64,000 bases of DNA, from contig JABSTR010003257.1 in assembly GCA_013339765.2 (NCBI GenBank), positions 1-64,000 of the forward strand. The letters are read 5' to 3'. Below, piece after piece: positions 1 through 11,800 of the stretch (position 1 is the first letter of the stretch; each line of letters begins with the position of its first letter). A program made the position numbers and the translations under genes. The DNA is from Haemaphysalis longicornis (taxonomy: Eukaryota > Arthropoda > Arachnida > Ixodida > Ixodidae). The notes beneath the pieces were generated by a model, which searched no databases, had not been told where the DNA came from, and saw only the letters and a program-made list of their open reading frames with translations.

Positions 1-178
1 CGAACACGTGGACTCAGTGAGAAGCTTCTGCGACGGTATTTCGGACCGTACCAGATTCTACGACGTGTTGGCCAATTAACCTACGAAGTGATCCCCAATG
101 GTCATTCGGGCAGATCACGGCGACGCACGCGACCCGAAGTCGTCCACGTGGTTCGCCTCAAACCGTACTTCGCAAGAT
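1..178 (+). pseudogene. Ty3/gypsy pol, C-terminal end of integrase (partial)
   Basis: The frame is open from base 1 and ends with a stop at 176-178, so the rest of pol lies left of the window. The protein shows the GPY motif (FGPYQILRR) and, after a short basic stretch, a VVHVVRLKPYF ending. This is the usual C-terminal GPY/F module of Ty3/gypsy integrases, which helps bind DNA. It is followed by a purine-rich tract and an LTR of the family seen again near 16.9, 60.0 and 60.4 kb. Family assignment is firm; the state of the upstream part cannot be seen. Confidence 0.85.
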
Positions 179-273
179 GACGTACTTTTTTTGTTGTTTT
201 GTTGTTGCTGTTTGTTCGGACAGTCATTTTATTTTACATCGGGTCGATGCCCTCTTAGAGGGGGGCGGCGTAA
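179..273 (+). other. gypsy 3' untranslated region with polypurine tract
   Basis: This short non-coding spacer separates the integrase stop from the LTR. It ends in a G/A-rich run at about 257-270, where a polypurine tract priming plus-strand synthesis is expected. Confidence 0.6.
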
Positions 274-694
274 TGCCGCGAACCATGTACGGGTTTGTTT
301 ATTTATTGTTTGTTTTTATTGCCCGGCGCGCCCGGCTCCGTTATCTGTGTCCCATGCGAAGGGCATGTTCCATTCTTCATTTTTGTGCTGCACGGGCTAT
401 CTCATTCAGATAAGCAGACTGTTTCGCCCTAACGTCGCTAGCCCAGAATATTCTTCTGTGATTTACGATGTTCTGGATGTGAATCGACGGTTTCAGAAAC
501 ACTCGCGCCGAAAGATAAAAGACTGCAGAACAGACGCCCCGGCGTTCGGTTCATCGTCACTCGCCTGCGCCAGTCACTATTGACCGCTGCTTCGCCGCGT
601 CTGTATTCTTTTTGAGTTGTAAGGGGAGCACATGTTCGCTCCAATAAACTTGTTTTTCCTGCAAGACAACTGCGTCGTCCTTGGCTTCGTGACA
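274..694 (+). repeat. gypsy 3' LTR (421 bp)
   Basis: The LTR begins TGCCGCGAACC and ends TTCGTGACA, so it has TG...CA ends. It aligns along its length with 16895-18212 (minus an insertion), 59930-60351 and 60356-60779. A polyadenylation-type AATAAA lies about 50 bp before the end. The four bases that follow (695-698) are ATAT, the target duplication expected for this family. Confidence 0.85.
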
Positions 695-698
695 ATAT

Positions 699-1109
699 TC
701 ACCTGCTCGCTTCTTTATGTGGGTAATCTGAACAGCCTGTTTAGTATTACCACATATAGAGGACATCAAAAATTTGAAATCAGTGGGGTAACAAATTCCG
801 TATTACAGGTCATCTATCTTAACAATGTATTCGAAGGTCATCGTAACGTTGTATTTAGGCTCTGAGACCTGACTAGTCAACAGATTTCGGGTCTTTACGT
901 ACATTCATGTTCACAATTCTTTCAACGTATTGCTCAACATAACCAGGACGTTGGGTAAAAACTTTATACACGCCTTACAATGATGATTAGAGGGGATCAT
1001 TAGTTATAGCCAAGACTCAATATTAGAACAGAACTAATGTAGAGAGCACCACGAAGAGAATGAGAGCAAACGTAAATTTGGCCCCCACATCGTCGCCTGA
1101 ACCAGTGTG
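699..1109. other. Unassigned non-coding DNA
   Basis: The stretch between the gypsy insertion and the BEL/Pao insertion is AT-rich, with no open frame resembling a known protein. It is probably old host intergenic or intronic sequence. Confidence 0.5.
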
Positions 1110-1114
1110 GCCAG

Positions 1115-1266
1115 TGTCGCGGATCGCGACGTAAGAAAGGAGCCAGACAGCCGGTCGCCCTTTCGCTGCGCTGATCACGAACCAACTGCCCCGAGCACGA
1201 GGCGCGAGCTATGCCCGTACCCGCGTGCCCGTGCAGCCCTGCCTCTTTTATTCATTATCCACAACA
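1115..1266 (-). repeat. BEL/Pao 3' LTR
   Basis: Read on the minus strand it starts TGTTGTGG and ends CCGCGACA. It matches 4471-4622 except for one base. An AATAAA motif lies near its minus-strand start. Confidence 0.9.
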
Positions 1267-1285
1267 CACTCCCCCCGCCGCCAAG
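1267..1285 (-). other. BEL/Pao polypurine tract
   Basis: On the minus strand a G-rich run (GGCGGCGGGGGGAGTG) directly precedes the 3' LTR. A similar run precedes the inner LTR-like stretch at about 2297-2311. Confidence 0.7.
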
Positions 1286-1685
1286 GTGCGCATGTGGCTT
1301 CCAAAGGAGAACAAATGTACCCATGAACGATGGCTGAAAAAGGCAGTCAGGGGCGCACTGCGAATTTCAGCAGGGGAGAAACGGAACGAGTCACAGGGAA
1401 GGAAAGGTACTTGTAGAGACCATCGTGAACATGCCTGCACCCTGAGTCCGCCGACACAATGAGGATGCGCCGGCAAACGGGAGGCAGGACGCGAACGCAG
1501 ACCAAGGGGTTCATAACCTGTCGCCTAGTCATCCTTATCCCATTGCACCACGGGAACAGATCCGTCACTATCATCTTACTCAGCTTGCGGCGGCCAGATT
1601 CTTTTGATCCTGCCTACAAACATCCCTTCATCATCCTAATTGGGTGATCTTGGTGTGGCTGATGGCAACGGAGCAATGAGGTACT

Positions 1686-2210
1686 TCTGGTCATGGCTGG
1701 CAGCAAGATGATACCCGGTGTCTCTGTCGCCGTCCTTGTCGCCTCCCGGTTCGCCGCCGCCACCAGGATCGTACGGGAATTCGTACGGCATCCGAAATGC
1801 CAGGGAGACCACGCAGTAGCCAACCGCGAGCGCGCTCACCAAACGTAGACCACACGAACGATGTCCGGGAACTCTGTGTCCCGTCTGGTCACCCCCTAGC
1901 CGTCCGTAGCCACCAGGATCATAGGGAAATACCACGTACTTGCGGCCCAGTCTTCGGTTAACGGGCGCAGTCGTGTACCCCTTGCAGGCATGTGCGTCGC
2001 CAGTACAGTGCGGCGTGGCTGGTAGCTGGACACCAGTGATCACTCCTTGTCGTGAGCTGCACGGATCCTGATCATGAGCTGCGCAACCGTGCGTCCGGAA
2101 CGGTGATCGTGGCAGCGGATGGTGTGGCTTCCAGGAGCTTCCCAGGGGGCCGCAAAGCGCGGCAGTTGAAGCTGCCCGGTTGCCGTCCACGAGCTCTCCG
2201 CAACCAGGGT
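1686..2210 (-). repeat. Internal direct repeat block A of the BEL/Pao element
   Basis: About 525 bp aligned over its length with block B (2885-3400), diverged but clearly homologous. Each block has two internal copies of a motif that reads FPYDPGG on the minus strand, about 175 bp apart. No domain is recognised. The open minus-strand frames across the blocks may be real coding or fortuitous. Confidence 0.75.
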
Positions 2211-2212
2211 CC

Positions 2213-2296
2213 GAGCACAGGCGCGAGCTGGCCCGTGCCCCCGTTCCCGTGCAGCGGCCTCTTTATTGCTATCATCTTTGCCATTCTTCAACACCC
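2213..2296 (-). repeat. Degraded inner LTR-like segment
   Basis: It resembles the minus-strand start of the terminal LTRs (TGTTG start, AATAAAGAGG, GC-rich stretch) and is preceded on that strand by a polypurine-like run. It looks like the remains of an older LTR end trapped inside the present element, so the internal region is a chimera. Confidence 0.55.
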
Positions 2297-2310
2297 TCCC
2301 CCGCCGCCGA

Positions 2311-2881
2311 TTATGGTGGCCTTGGCGGGTTAGCCTCAAGAATATAAAGGCGCTGAACTGGACGTCTGATTTCTTGTCCGGATGAGACGCGCAGACGACA
2401 CGACCGTACGACCCCGTCGCGGCCTGCAAAAGTTTCCAACACTCGGCCTAGCTTCCACAGCATTGGGGACGAGGCGTCGTCTTGGATGACCACAACGTCG
2501 CCAATCTGCACCTCGGGTCCGGGTGGCGATGCAGCTCCGTGTGCAGAGCGCAAAAGAAGCAGGTATTCTCGGCGCCAACGGCGCCACAGGTGCGCCATGA
2601 TTGCCCGTCGATGTCGTGCTCGACGTTGTATCTCTCCGCTGGCGGACGTCGGCTCGTGCAGTCCCAGCCTCTGTGGCAAAGAGGTAGTGCGCCTGCCAGT
2701 TAGGAAGTGAGCCGGGGTCAGAGGGGAGAGCTCTTCAGCATCTGCTGCACGGCGTCAACAGACGGCTGTTGACGGCCACCTCTACTTCGCAGAGAACCGT
2801 CTCGATCTCTTCCGGGGACAGTCGACTACGTCCAAGAGCCCTCCGGAGCGTTTCTTTTGTGATGCTCATGAGCCGCTCCCA
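2311..2881 (-). pseudogene. BEL/Pao integrase, C-terminal part
   Basis: The minus strand encodes the tail of the integrase core (WERLM, then LSPEEIETVLCEVE and AVNSR), then after a frameshift near 2735 the HFLTGRR-like segment and the BEL/Pao C-terminal domain with HLWRRWRREYL, QIGDVVVIQDD and LWKLGRV motifs. In this superfamily the domain follows the DDE catalytic core and helps bind DNA. The catalytic core itself is absent: block B joins the sequence right before WERLM. Confidence 0.85.
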
Positions 2882-2884
2882 CCT

Positions 2885-3400
2885 CCTGGTCATGACTGGC
2901 AGCGCGCTGGCTCCAGGTGTTTCGTTCACCGTCCTTGTCGCCTTCCGGTCCGCCGTTGCCGCCAGGATCGTAGGGGAACTCGTACGGCAGTAGAAACGCC
3001 AAGGTGACCACGCAGTAGCCCGGAACCACGAACTCGCTCACCAACCGTAGACAACAAGAGCGATGTCCGGTGCCTCCTGCCTGGTCTCCTCTTGGCCCGT
3101 CGTAGCCACCAGGGTCATAAGGGAATTCGCCCTGCTCGGGCTGTTGCCTCAGACTGACGAGCTCAGTCTCGTGCCCGTGGCAGGCACTTGCGTAGCCTTT
3201 GCCGGGTGGCACGGCTGGTAGCTGCTTACGGTTGACCAGTCGTCGTGTGCACAGATCGTGATTGCGAACTGCTCCCCCATGCCTCAGGAACGATGATCGT
3301 GGCAGCGGATGGTGCGGCTTCCAGGAGCTTCCCACGGGGCCGCCAAGCGCGGCAGTTGAAGCGGCCCGGTTGCCGGTCACGAGCTCTCCGCAACCAGGGT
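2885..3400 (-). repeat. Internal direct repeat block B of the BEL/Pao element
   Basis: Partner of block A. On the minus strand it is joined in frame to the gag-like ORF, giving one 485-codon frame (4283-2826) that fuses gag N-terminus and repeat-derived residues. The junctions at about 3401 and 2883 are abrupt, as expected from template switching or internal recombination. Confidence 0.75.
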
Positions 3401-3403
3401 CAC

Positions 3404-4283
3404 GTGATGGTTCGCGCGGCCCAAATCGGAAGGCAGGTGCGCCGGTCAGAGTCGGGGATACCAGGAAGCGCTGACGCCAGTGGAGATGCCAACGGAGAAG
3501 CCAGCGCCGGGAGCAACACGGCCATCGTCGTACAAGGGGGAACGGCGCCCGCTTGTGGCACCTAACGACCACGTGCTCTCTCAGCAAGGAACCCCCTCGA
3601 GCGGCAGCGATGTCCGAAGCGTCGGAGAAAATCACGCTGGACGGGTCCGCATCACCGCTCGTCGTGGTCATGGGGTCCTTGGAGAGGTCAGTTCCGTGGC
3701 CATCCTGGACCACGGCGCAGTCACCGCTGGGCGGGCGGCTGGGTACACCCAGTTTTGCCTCAGTGAAGCCGGTCGTGCTCTCCGCTGGTCTCTCTGGCGG
3801 GCCAGACTCGTCGGCAGCTGTGAGGACGTTCCGACGGTCAGGAACGCACGGCTCACACGCCACGGGAACGTTCGCCATCTTGTGAGACTCCGCGGTCATC
3901 CCGCTGTCACCGGAGGGCGCCGCGGTGTTGCCGTGCCGGATCACGGCGGAGTAATCGCTGGGCGCTCCGGTGCTCCGGGCAGCAAGTGGCGAAGGAACAG
4001 CAGAGGGTCTGGCGAAGCACACCAGTGTACGGATCGTGACGACCTTTTCGTCGTACTCGTAGCTATTGAATAAATCGGCCTCAAGGTCGTCCAAATCAAT
4101 GGTCTCCTCATATATGCGCTTATCTAGGGACTTCAACTCCTCGTAGCTGCTGTTGACAGCGTGCAGGTGCGAACGGATCTGGCAGGTCGACGAGAGGGGA
4201 TCCTGCAGTAGCAATTGAATGGTAGCTACGCCCCTTGTGACGGCTTCCCTCACAATGTCACGGTGGCGGCGTAGCTCCTCCAT
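3404..4283 (-). pseudogene. BEL/Pao gag-like N-terminal region
   Basis: The frame starts at the ATG at 4283 (MEELRRHRD), about 165 bp inside the minus-strand primer site, the right place for gag. The first ~90 residues are helical and charged, with SYEELKSLDKRIYEE typical of the N-terminal coiled part of BEL/Pao gags. A proline/serine-rich linker with repeated PSGDS/PSGDC motifs follows. The nucleocapsid knuckles are not present; the frame runs into block B. It may still make a truncated gag, but function is unproven. Confidence 0.65.
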
Positions 4284-4447
4284 GGCAGACGGCGCGAACG
4301 CAGGCGACCGGGTGTCCTAGGCACGAGCACGAGCGGCAGAAAGGGTTCGATGACGAGGCTCGCAGAATTGGGTAGCTTCCAGGGGACCCCAGGCCTAGCG
4401 TCCTCGAAGACTGCGCCGCATCAGGTCAGGTCTGCTCGTGGGTTGTC

Positions 4448-4470
4448 TCCCGGGTTTAACGGCACCTGAA
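4448..4470 (-). other. BEL/Pao primer binding site
   Basis: Directly inside the 5' LTR on the minus strand is AGGTGCCGTTAAACCCGGGA. This is the same tRNA-complementary type as the sites at 23009 and 41679 (TGGTGCCGAAACCCGG pattern), with two extra bases. Confidence 0.65.
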
Positions 4471-4622
4471 TGTCGCGGATCGCGACGTAAGAAAGGAGCC
4501 AGACAGCCGGTCGCCCTTTCGCTGCGCTGATCACGAACCAACTGCCCCGAGCACGAGGCGCGAGCTATGCCCGTACCCACGTGCCCGTGCAGCCCTGCCT
4601 CTTTTATTCATTATCCACAACA
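4471..4622 (-). repeat. BEL/Pao 5' LTR
   Basis: This 152-bp LTR matches 1115-1266 with one mismatch (CCACGTG here against CCGCGTG there). It is followed by the GCCAG target duplication at 4623-4627. Confidence 0.9.
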
Positions 4623-4627
4623 GCCAG

Positions 4628-7600
4628 AGCGAGCAGCCATGCTAGACGTTATCGTCCGGTGCAGAAGCAGTATCCCTTTGACAAACAACCGATAAAACTT
4701 TGTGTCACTTGCTCAAAACGATCGAATTGGCGCTGCAATGGTTAATAAAGGAAAATGTTTTTTAGGGTGTCCCGAAATAATTACTCACTGTTTTATACAA
4801 TTTATCCATTTACTGGATTCATTTGTTGTGGTGCCGTAGGAAATTTGCGCAAAGTAGAAGCTTCTGTAAAAGAATTAGAGAGAATGTTTTGTGATTCTTG
4901 TCAGAACTTGGGATCAGGAGTTTTACCAAAACATCACATCATAAGATTTTGACAAAAAATGACTGAAGAAACGAGCCACTAATGCCTGACTCGCAATCGC
5001 TGTACAGCAAACTATTTCTCGTTGATTTGTCCTCGCTTTTACCGATCTGTTCAGAGCAGCTAGCCTCAGTCAAATCTAATGATTCCTATACAAGCCATTA
5101 TTCTATTCATATGTGTATTAAGGATGTGTGGCTTCCATAATTAGTCTTTATCGCTCGTTTATAACGCTTTAGGTGTGTATCTTTTTTTCCAATAAAATGT
5201 CCAACGGTAAAAATTGGAAATCCATTTCATCAAATGACGACCAAATATAGTGCCGTGAAATACGATGGAATGGGCAAGATATAACAAAAAAGGTATGCTG
5301 AGAAAGTTCTACAGGAGTTATACGAGTCCCTGTACGTAATCGTTTTATGTTCGATGCACAGCTAGCTACAATTTATGCCTTCCAGGGGCTGTAGCTGGAA
5401 TGGTGTATAGAAGTAGAATACTAAGCATAAGTTGCTTTAAAAATATGTACTCAGCAGCAGTGTCGATGTAATACATCCTGCTCTTGTCGTTCCCGAACTC
5501 CGTGCTCAGCGATAACTATAAAAATAAAAAACTGCATTCTCTTGTTCGTCACAGCAGACACCTTTTAGCATAGAAGCTGTGAAGTGCCCTTATAACTTTT
5601 AAATGAAGCGCAGGAGCCCGGTGATAAAGAACGAGCAAAAATCATACCCCTGAGCGTTTGGTGTCGTTGTTTTTTTATAGTCTTGTTGTTTTGAACTGTT
5701 GTTTTGATTTGGTTCCAATTGGTTGCAGCGGTGATAAATGCTACTATTCCGGCGACTTTAGCATAAGCAGCATTTAGTAACCGAATTGTTTATGTGGTGT
5801 TAACGAGGAATACCAAAAAATTCCGCCTTTAGAGCGGGGCTCATAATATAAATTTGGTAAGCGCGACTCCCTGTAATCTCAACCGCATTAACAATAACAG
5901 CTAAATTATCGTTTTGACACGGCTATGCTCGGGGTAAAAGTACTCCCACCAAAGTACAATTCCTGAGAACATTTTAGGCTTGAGAGTGATATATATAAGA
6001 AACGGGGAACCGCCCGTGGAAATATTATTCAGCGGAAATAACAACAATCGCTCGAATACTTTACGAAAACATTATATAGCCCTCTGATATTGCCGTACAG
6101 CGACGAAAATTATCAGAGGCTTGCTGACAACTTGTGTGTGAGTAGCTTGTGATAATTTTTGTGATGATTTTTTCCGCTCTGGCTTTACTGGTTAGGAAAG
6201 ATGAAGATTGGCCAAGAGAGCGCGCTATTATAATCATTTGGTAGTTTTAGAAGAAGCAAAATAAAGTGCATTCTTAGTGTTTTGATGATAGCGGGTGCAG
6301 TTCTCCACGTCTTCGGGCCTCGAAACGGACTAGGAAAATCCCGGAGGACTACGGGACTCCACAGTGCGTCTTTGGAACAGCCGAAGCACGGGAAATTCCT
6401 GAAGAACATAAAAACTGTCACTAAAGGCCGTCTTGAGTGGTTGTTTGCTCGGCGCGCCACATTGAGCAAAGGGAATCAGTATACGATATTGAGAATATGG
6501 GCCAAACGCAACAGCTCTAGTGCACTGTACGGGCACTAGATTCGCACTTGGCAGCGGGGCACAGCTCATCTTGAACAAATCTTCCGACTCCAAAAAAGCA
6601 AAATACGTTTGAATAACCAACACATCAACAATACTTCGTCGTCTTGCACACTCGTAAAAATATCAGAAGCCAGTTGGAGTGGTTGAAATGCTGCATGACA
6701 ATACAAGTAAACCTGGACGTACCTAAGTTGGCAAAAGTTTGCCATTTTTCGCTATATGCAAGGTTTCTCTACAAGCCATTTCTAGGTAAGGCACGGGGGA
6801 ATTGAGCCGAAACGACGCCTCAATTCTAGACCTCAGTGAAGGTAAACACACCCTTACAGGATTTATTGCACAGTGAAGCATGAGTTGCGGCTGGTGCTTT
6901 TGCACAAACTTAAGCACTACACGGTGCTCCAAAAAACCAAGGTCCCTTACGCACGTATATACAAACGTAACGTAAGTATCACGTTTGTCTTGTGACAATT
7001 TTTGGTGACTTAACTCGTTTGAAGAAGCAAGCGTTCGCTGAAAGGCACCCTTTTTGCGAACTTGATGCTCTTTTTCGCACTCACAATTGTTGAGAGGGTT
7101 CTAACTGGAATAGTTTACCGCACGGCGAAAACAAAGTCTTAGCACTCCGCTAACTGCATCTGTTTCCTGTTTGCCGTGTTTACCGGGGCCGGACTGCACC
7201 TGAGCACGCATGGAACGTTGACGAGGGCACACACTCCACGGGAACGAATGCTGCGGCATAGCGATGGGCAGGCCCGCAGAACTAATCCACCCTAGCTGAA
7301 AGAATCCACGAACTTTCCAGTCGGTTTCCGGTCAACACGATACGAACGGAATACACGGAGCATACGTAGTGCCAAAACTCTCTAGTATTGATTCTCGCCA
7401 GCGGGGACCGCATCTTAAACTGCGAGTTTGTCTTGAAGAAACAAATAGTTTTATTTTGGGCTGCAGACCTCATCACCGACAAACGAATAGCGCAGGTAGC
7501 AGTGGACACGCGCTACATCACACCGACAGGACGGGCTACCACGGACTACCACACGTGGAAACGCACGGTAGTTTGCGATGCGTGTGAAACAAAGTGACAT

Positions 7601-8439
7601 GCAGTTCCTCTTGCTTCCTGGTGTATTGTGACGCTACACAAGGAAAACCAGAAAACAGAAGAAGACGCCACGTTAACCACGGGATGGCGCTAGCCGCTTC
7701 ATACATCGTCCTTACCCTCATTAAGAATTTTGCTTCTCCGCAATTGTAGACGTTTTTGTTGTGGCTGGCTTCTTAACAATCGTGGTAGCATTTGCTAAAT
7801 CAGTTCATCGCTACAGGCGATTTTGTGCTAAAAGTACAAAAAGAATCACTGATCAGTAGAGCCCGAGAATTCGGGCAAAATACCTTTTAAAGTCCTACTA
7901 AAACCTAAATAAATTATAGCCATCAACGAAGAGAAGGGGACCATTTTAAGCAATGGTTTATCGTTCCTATGGTGTTTATTTTGACTATTTGGGCTTTTCA
8001 GTGTACGTTTTTACTATATGGGCATTTATTGGCTTTTAAACTCCTAAAAATACCTCTTTTGTGTTGTAGAAGCCTTTTTACTTTTGTGTCGATGGCAAGC
8101 TATGTTCTCACTACAAAATGCTAGAGCGGGGTATTGGTCGTCGCGTACTGTTTGGAAAAAAACTCCGCAAGTCTTGCCACACAAGCCGGAGACGCAACTC
8201 TATCAGTAGAAAATGCGGCGCAGCCGCCCTTTAGCAGTCACACCGCACCCAACCTAACCGGCGTTCAGCCCTCACCGCCGGAGCTGTTTTGCTTAATGAC
8301 CTTCGGACATGCTGTGTCCGTGGATGAACCGCGAAAACTTTTGTCCATGCGCCCTATCCTTTGGCAATGAAATAAAAAAAAATAAAAAAAAAGCAGCGCG
8401 ACGCAGGCCCGCCTCCTCCACTTAAAGCCAAAAATGCCT
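4628..8439. other. Long AT-rich non-coding stretch
   Basis: No frame in this 3.8 kb resembles a known protein, and no LTR, SINE or tRNA-like signal was seen. Short open frames near 6185-6623 and 7282-7597 have no recognisable motif and overlap on both strands, so I treat them as chance. It is likely host intron or intergenic DNA. Confidence 0.5.
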
Positions 8440-8800
8440 CCTACGTGAAAACCACCTGCGAATGTGCGATAAAGTATATATTGGTCAGACGGGACGATGT
8501 CTGAACGTTCGTTTAAAAGAACATGAAACTTCGGTAACGTCAGGAGAAGGGGCAAAATTGCCTGTCCATTGCCTGGATTCACCCCATCTTTGACAAAACA
8601 CAAATAATTTGTAGGGGAACCACAAAGTGCGAGCGGGAGCTTATCGAAGCTTACCAAATGCGTAAGTACGATTATGATATTGTGTGGAGTGTCCCCTCAT
8701 TAACAGTATCACGTAGAGAATCTGAATATTTGAAGAAGAGCCGATTTTCAACCGCGTTATCAGCTGACCTTTCTCATTTAGTTTTTACCGCGCATGATCT
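8440..8800 (+). pseudogene. Penelope-like GIY-YIG endonuclease fragment
   Basis: The plus strand reads KVYIGQTGRCLNVRLKEHE, the YIG half of the GIY-YIG nuclease with the conserved downstream arginine-rich helix. After frameshifts comes RELIEAYQMRKYDYD and SLTVSRRESEYLKK, matching the C-terminal end of PLE proteins. Only the endonuclease end of the element remains, as expected for 5'-truncated PLE copies. It is inactive. Confidence 0.75.
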
Positions 8801-11800
8801 GACCTTGCTTTTGCTTCGGTTCTTATTCAATAAACTGTTGGTAGTACCAGCGTGTGTGTGTCTGCTCTCTCTCGTGTTCGCATCTTTAAGGCTGGTTTTC
8901 ACCGTTCTCCAAGTATGTACCAAAAGACACAAAACCAAACTTTTCTGCGAATGTGAAGCCCGAAACTTTTAAGTTGACACCTCCAACAGCCATCGGACTA
9001 TCACTGGAACACCGCCGGACGGCAAGATCCAGCACGCGTAGGACGAAGACAGAACGAAGTACGGAGCTGATAGGAATTAACATACCGGCACTCCTAAAGT
9101 AATATATCCACAACAGCTCTCATTTGCCGTGCCGGGTAGCCTTCACAGGTATTTCGAAAGCTACAAATAAGAGAATTAGTTTCAATAAATGTTGTTTGCT
9201 GTATAATAATAATATTCGCGATATATTGCATCGCTACTGAATAGGGTTATTCCCTTGGCTTCCCTAGTTATCTGTTTCTGCAGAAGAGAATTGCTTATCC
9301 ATTTGTACAGAATTATTGCACTTCCTTGTACTCTATATAAGAAGCATGCGCGCAGTGAAGAGTTGAGTAGGTTGTTGTGCTCTGTAAACGAATAAATATC
9401 TGTAGGTAAGATCTTTTTTCGGTGTGCAGCTTTGCCTTCAAGCAGCAGTTGCCCATTGTGCCTGTTTTACCAGAGCCCATGGTTACCCCATAAAAACTCG
9501 GCTAATGGTGGAACACCGCTACAAATACACTCGACTGTGGTACTAACTTCATTTCAGAAGACAAAGCGTAACAACCAAAATTCTTTACACACCGCTACAC
9601 CGGAACGTGACTTGGCACAATCATGTACATGATTCACAATCTTAGCAGAAAGCGTTTCCACAGCTGACAGCTTGGGCGTAACTCTGAGAATTATGAGATG
9701 GTTTTGAAGGTCCAGAACAGATTCATCACTACCCCAAAGGGGGCTGTTGGTGATATAACCGTTCTCGCCTGAGAATCTGCCATTCTGTATAGCATAATGT
9801 TGGCTAAAACTACTGCGGAAGGTTCTGACCACAAGACTTACAAATATTCTAGATGGGTAAGGTCAGGGAGCGCCCAGGAGTACACGTAAGCTCCCCTCGC
9901 GCTCCCCCCCCCCTCCAGTTAAGTGAATGCTGAGTGGTTTTTTTTTGCAAACAAGTATCGACCGGAATGGGTACAATTTTAAAGCCGAAAATCATTGATA
10001 TGTGTCAGGCTTCTCAGAGATTTTAAAGGGCACTGCAACAAAATTATCGGCTCCAACATGCACTATTATCCTGTAGTACTACATTACCAAGTGCTACCTG
10101 CAAATGTTCAAGGCCAACAAATGCGTCACTTCATCGTAAACAAAGATCAAAAATGCTGTTTTAAAACCAAAAATGGAAAAAAGGGTGGCCATTGCGGCCC
10201 ACCGGAAATGACGTTACACTCTGGAATCGAGAGGGCGGAGCCGGTAAATTCCTCCACGCCTGCCTGCGAGAAGACGGCTCGCATGCCATGTGTTTCGGGT
10301 CGTCCGTTGTTTCAAACACTGAAAACATGCACGAAAGGGGTCTGTAATATTATTCAAACATCAATCCTTCGCTGGGAGCTGCTCAGAGGTGGTTATATCA
10401 TGCGCGAAAACGAAAACTCGGGCGTCGCGAGGGGTAGTGGCGAAGCCGGGAGATAGAAAATGGGTACACAAAAGCTGTGTTTAGCGCCGTATGGGCAACG
10501 GAACCGACAATATTCCCTGGGGCGTTTGAACCATCTTGTGTTTGTGGGAGAAGAAAAAAACCTACCGTTGGAGGAAAGATACGAAAGATACCGGCTAGCG
10601 TTTCAAATTCAGTTTGAGCCCAAACGTTATCAAAGTTAAAATCCAGAATTTGGTCATTTTTGTTTGCACGGACAGTTTTGTTTCTTTTAGCAAAGCACGT
10701 ACCCGCAACAAATCTTTAGATAATGACGCCACGCAGCGACGAAAGCACTGCTGTGTCTTCGCTAGCATCGTGGAACAGGAACCTTTCCCGAGACTCAATT
10801 CTGCGAAGTGTACGTGCTCCCTTTATATTTTTTTCTAACCGCTGAGCAAAATGTTGCAAACAGAAGCTAGTTTTTATATTTTTTACGAAGTTGTTTGAAC
10901 TGGATCGATTTCGAACATTGCATCGCATGCTGACCAACGCGATAACAGTGACAATAGGGTTTCGCATTGCGTCGGCTGTACTCACGCCACTTGTGCTCTT
11001 GTAGGGTCGACCGACCGATCGTGCAGTGGGCCGCACAGCTATCTGCGGTAGTCGTTTACTCTCCGACCTGCCGCTACAACAGCGTATGGTGTCGCGTCGG
11101 ACGGCCGTTCTGCGTATTGCGCACTCGTACAGACGCCGAGCCGCGAGCTTGCAGTGCCCCGCACAGCTGCCGTAGTCGTTCGCAGCTGGCCCAACAGCTT
11201 ATTGCCTCGCGTAGCCCGTACACGCGTCTCGCGTGCTCGTCGGGTCAACCTAGAGCCTCCTGCCAGCGTCGCGACCACGAAATCAGCCGTTATGCTTATG
11301 CTGTTCCCGCTCGCCGACAGTGTATTGCCTCGCATCGACCCGCCCGACACTCTTCGAATTTGCTCTTTATGTATCGGAAACCCTGCGCTTCTTTATCTGC
11401 TCGCATTACAGAAACGTGTAAAAGCAATTTCTAATGCAATATGCAGAGATTACGCTGCTCACTTGAGTGCGGCTGTGTGTAAAAGGGCTACTGATGAGAG
11501 ACGACGGCCGCTCAGGAGTCCTGACTGGAACGTCACATCCGGAAGTTCGCCGCAGTGGCGACCAGTTGTGGTGACGCTCCGCTAGGTGCTGCATCGGCTG
11601 AAGTGGCGCGTTTTCGAACGTTGTAATAAAAATACTGCTCCTGTGGGGAGCTTGAAATTAGCTCCCAAGAGATTTTATTCGTATATACCACAGGTTGAAA
11701 CAAAAATTCGGGCAGGTAAATTTTTGTTGCAGTTGGCCTTCAAATTTTCTTGTGGAATAACCCTGCAATCCACGTTGACCCGTAACATATCAGTTCTTCT

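Larger units (their letters stand above)
1110..4627 (-). mobile_element. Non-autonomous BEL/Pao LTR retrotransposon
   Basis: Two 152-bp LTRs (1115-1266 and 4471-4622) differ at one base and are flanked by the same 5-bp sequence, GCCAG (1110-1114 and 4623-4627). On the minus strand the order is 5' LTR, primer binding site, gag-like frame (4283 to about 3404), repeat block B, integrase C-terminus (2881-2311), a degraded inner LTR-like stretch, repeat block A, unknown sequence, polypurine tract and 3' LTR. Protease, reverse transcriptase, RNase H and the integrase core are missing, so it must have moved with proteins supplied by another copy. The near-identical LTRs mean it inserted recently. 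Confidence 0.9.

Noticed and set aside
98..583. 161-codon plus-strand frame
   Set aside because: It runs from the integrase end through the LTR in a different frame; the homologous LTRs at 16.9 and 60 kb are not open in this frame.
11154..11585. 143-codon frame as a gene
   Set aside because: It lies in a GC-rich segment that is open in several frames on both strands, with no recognisable motif.
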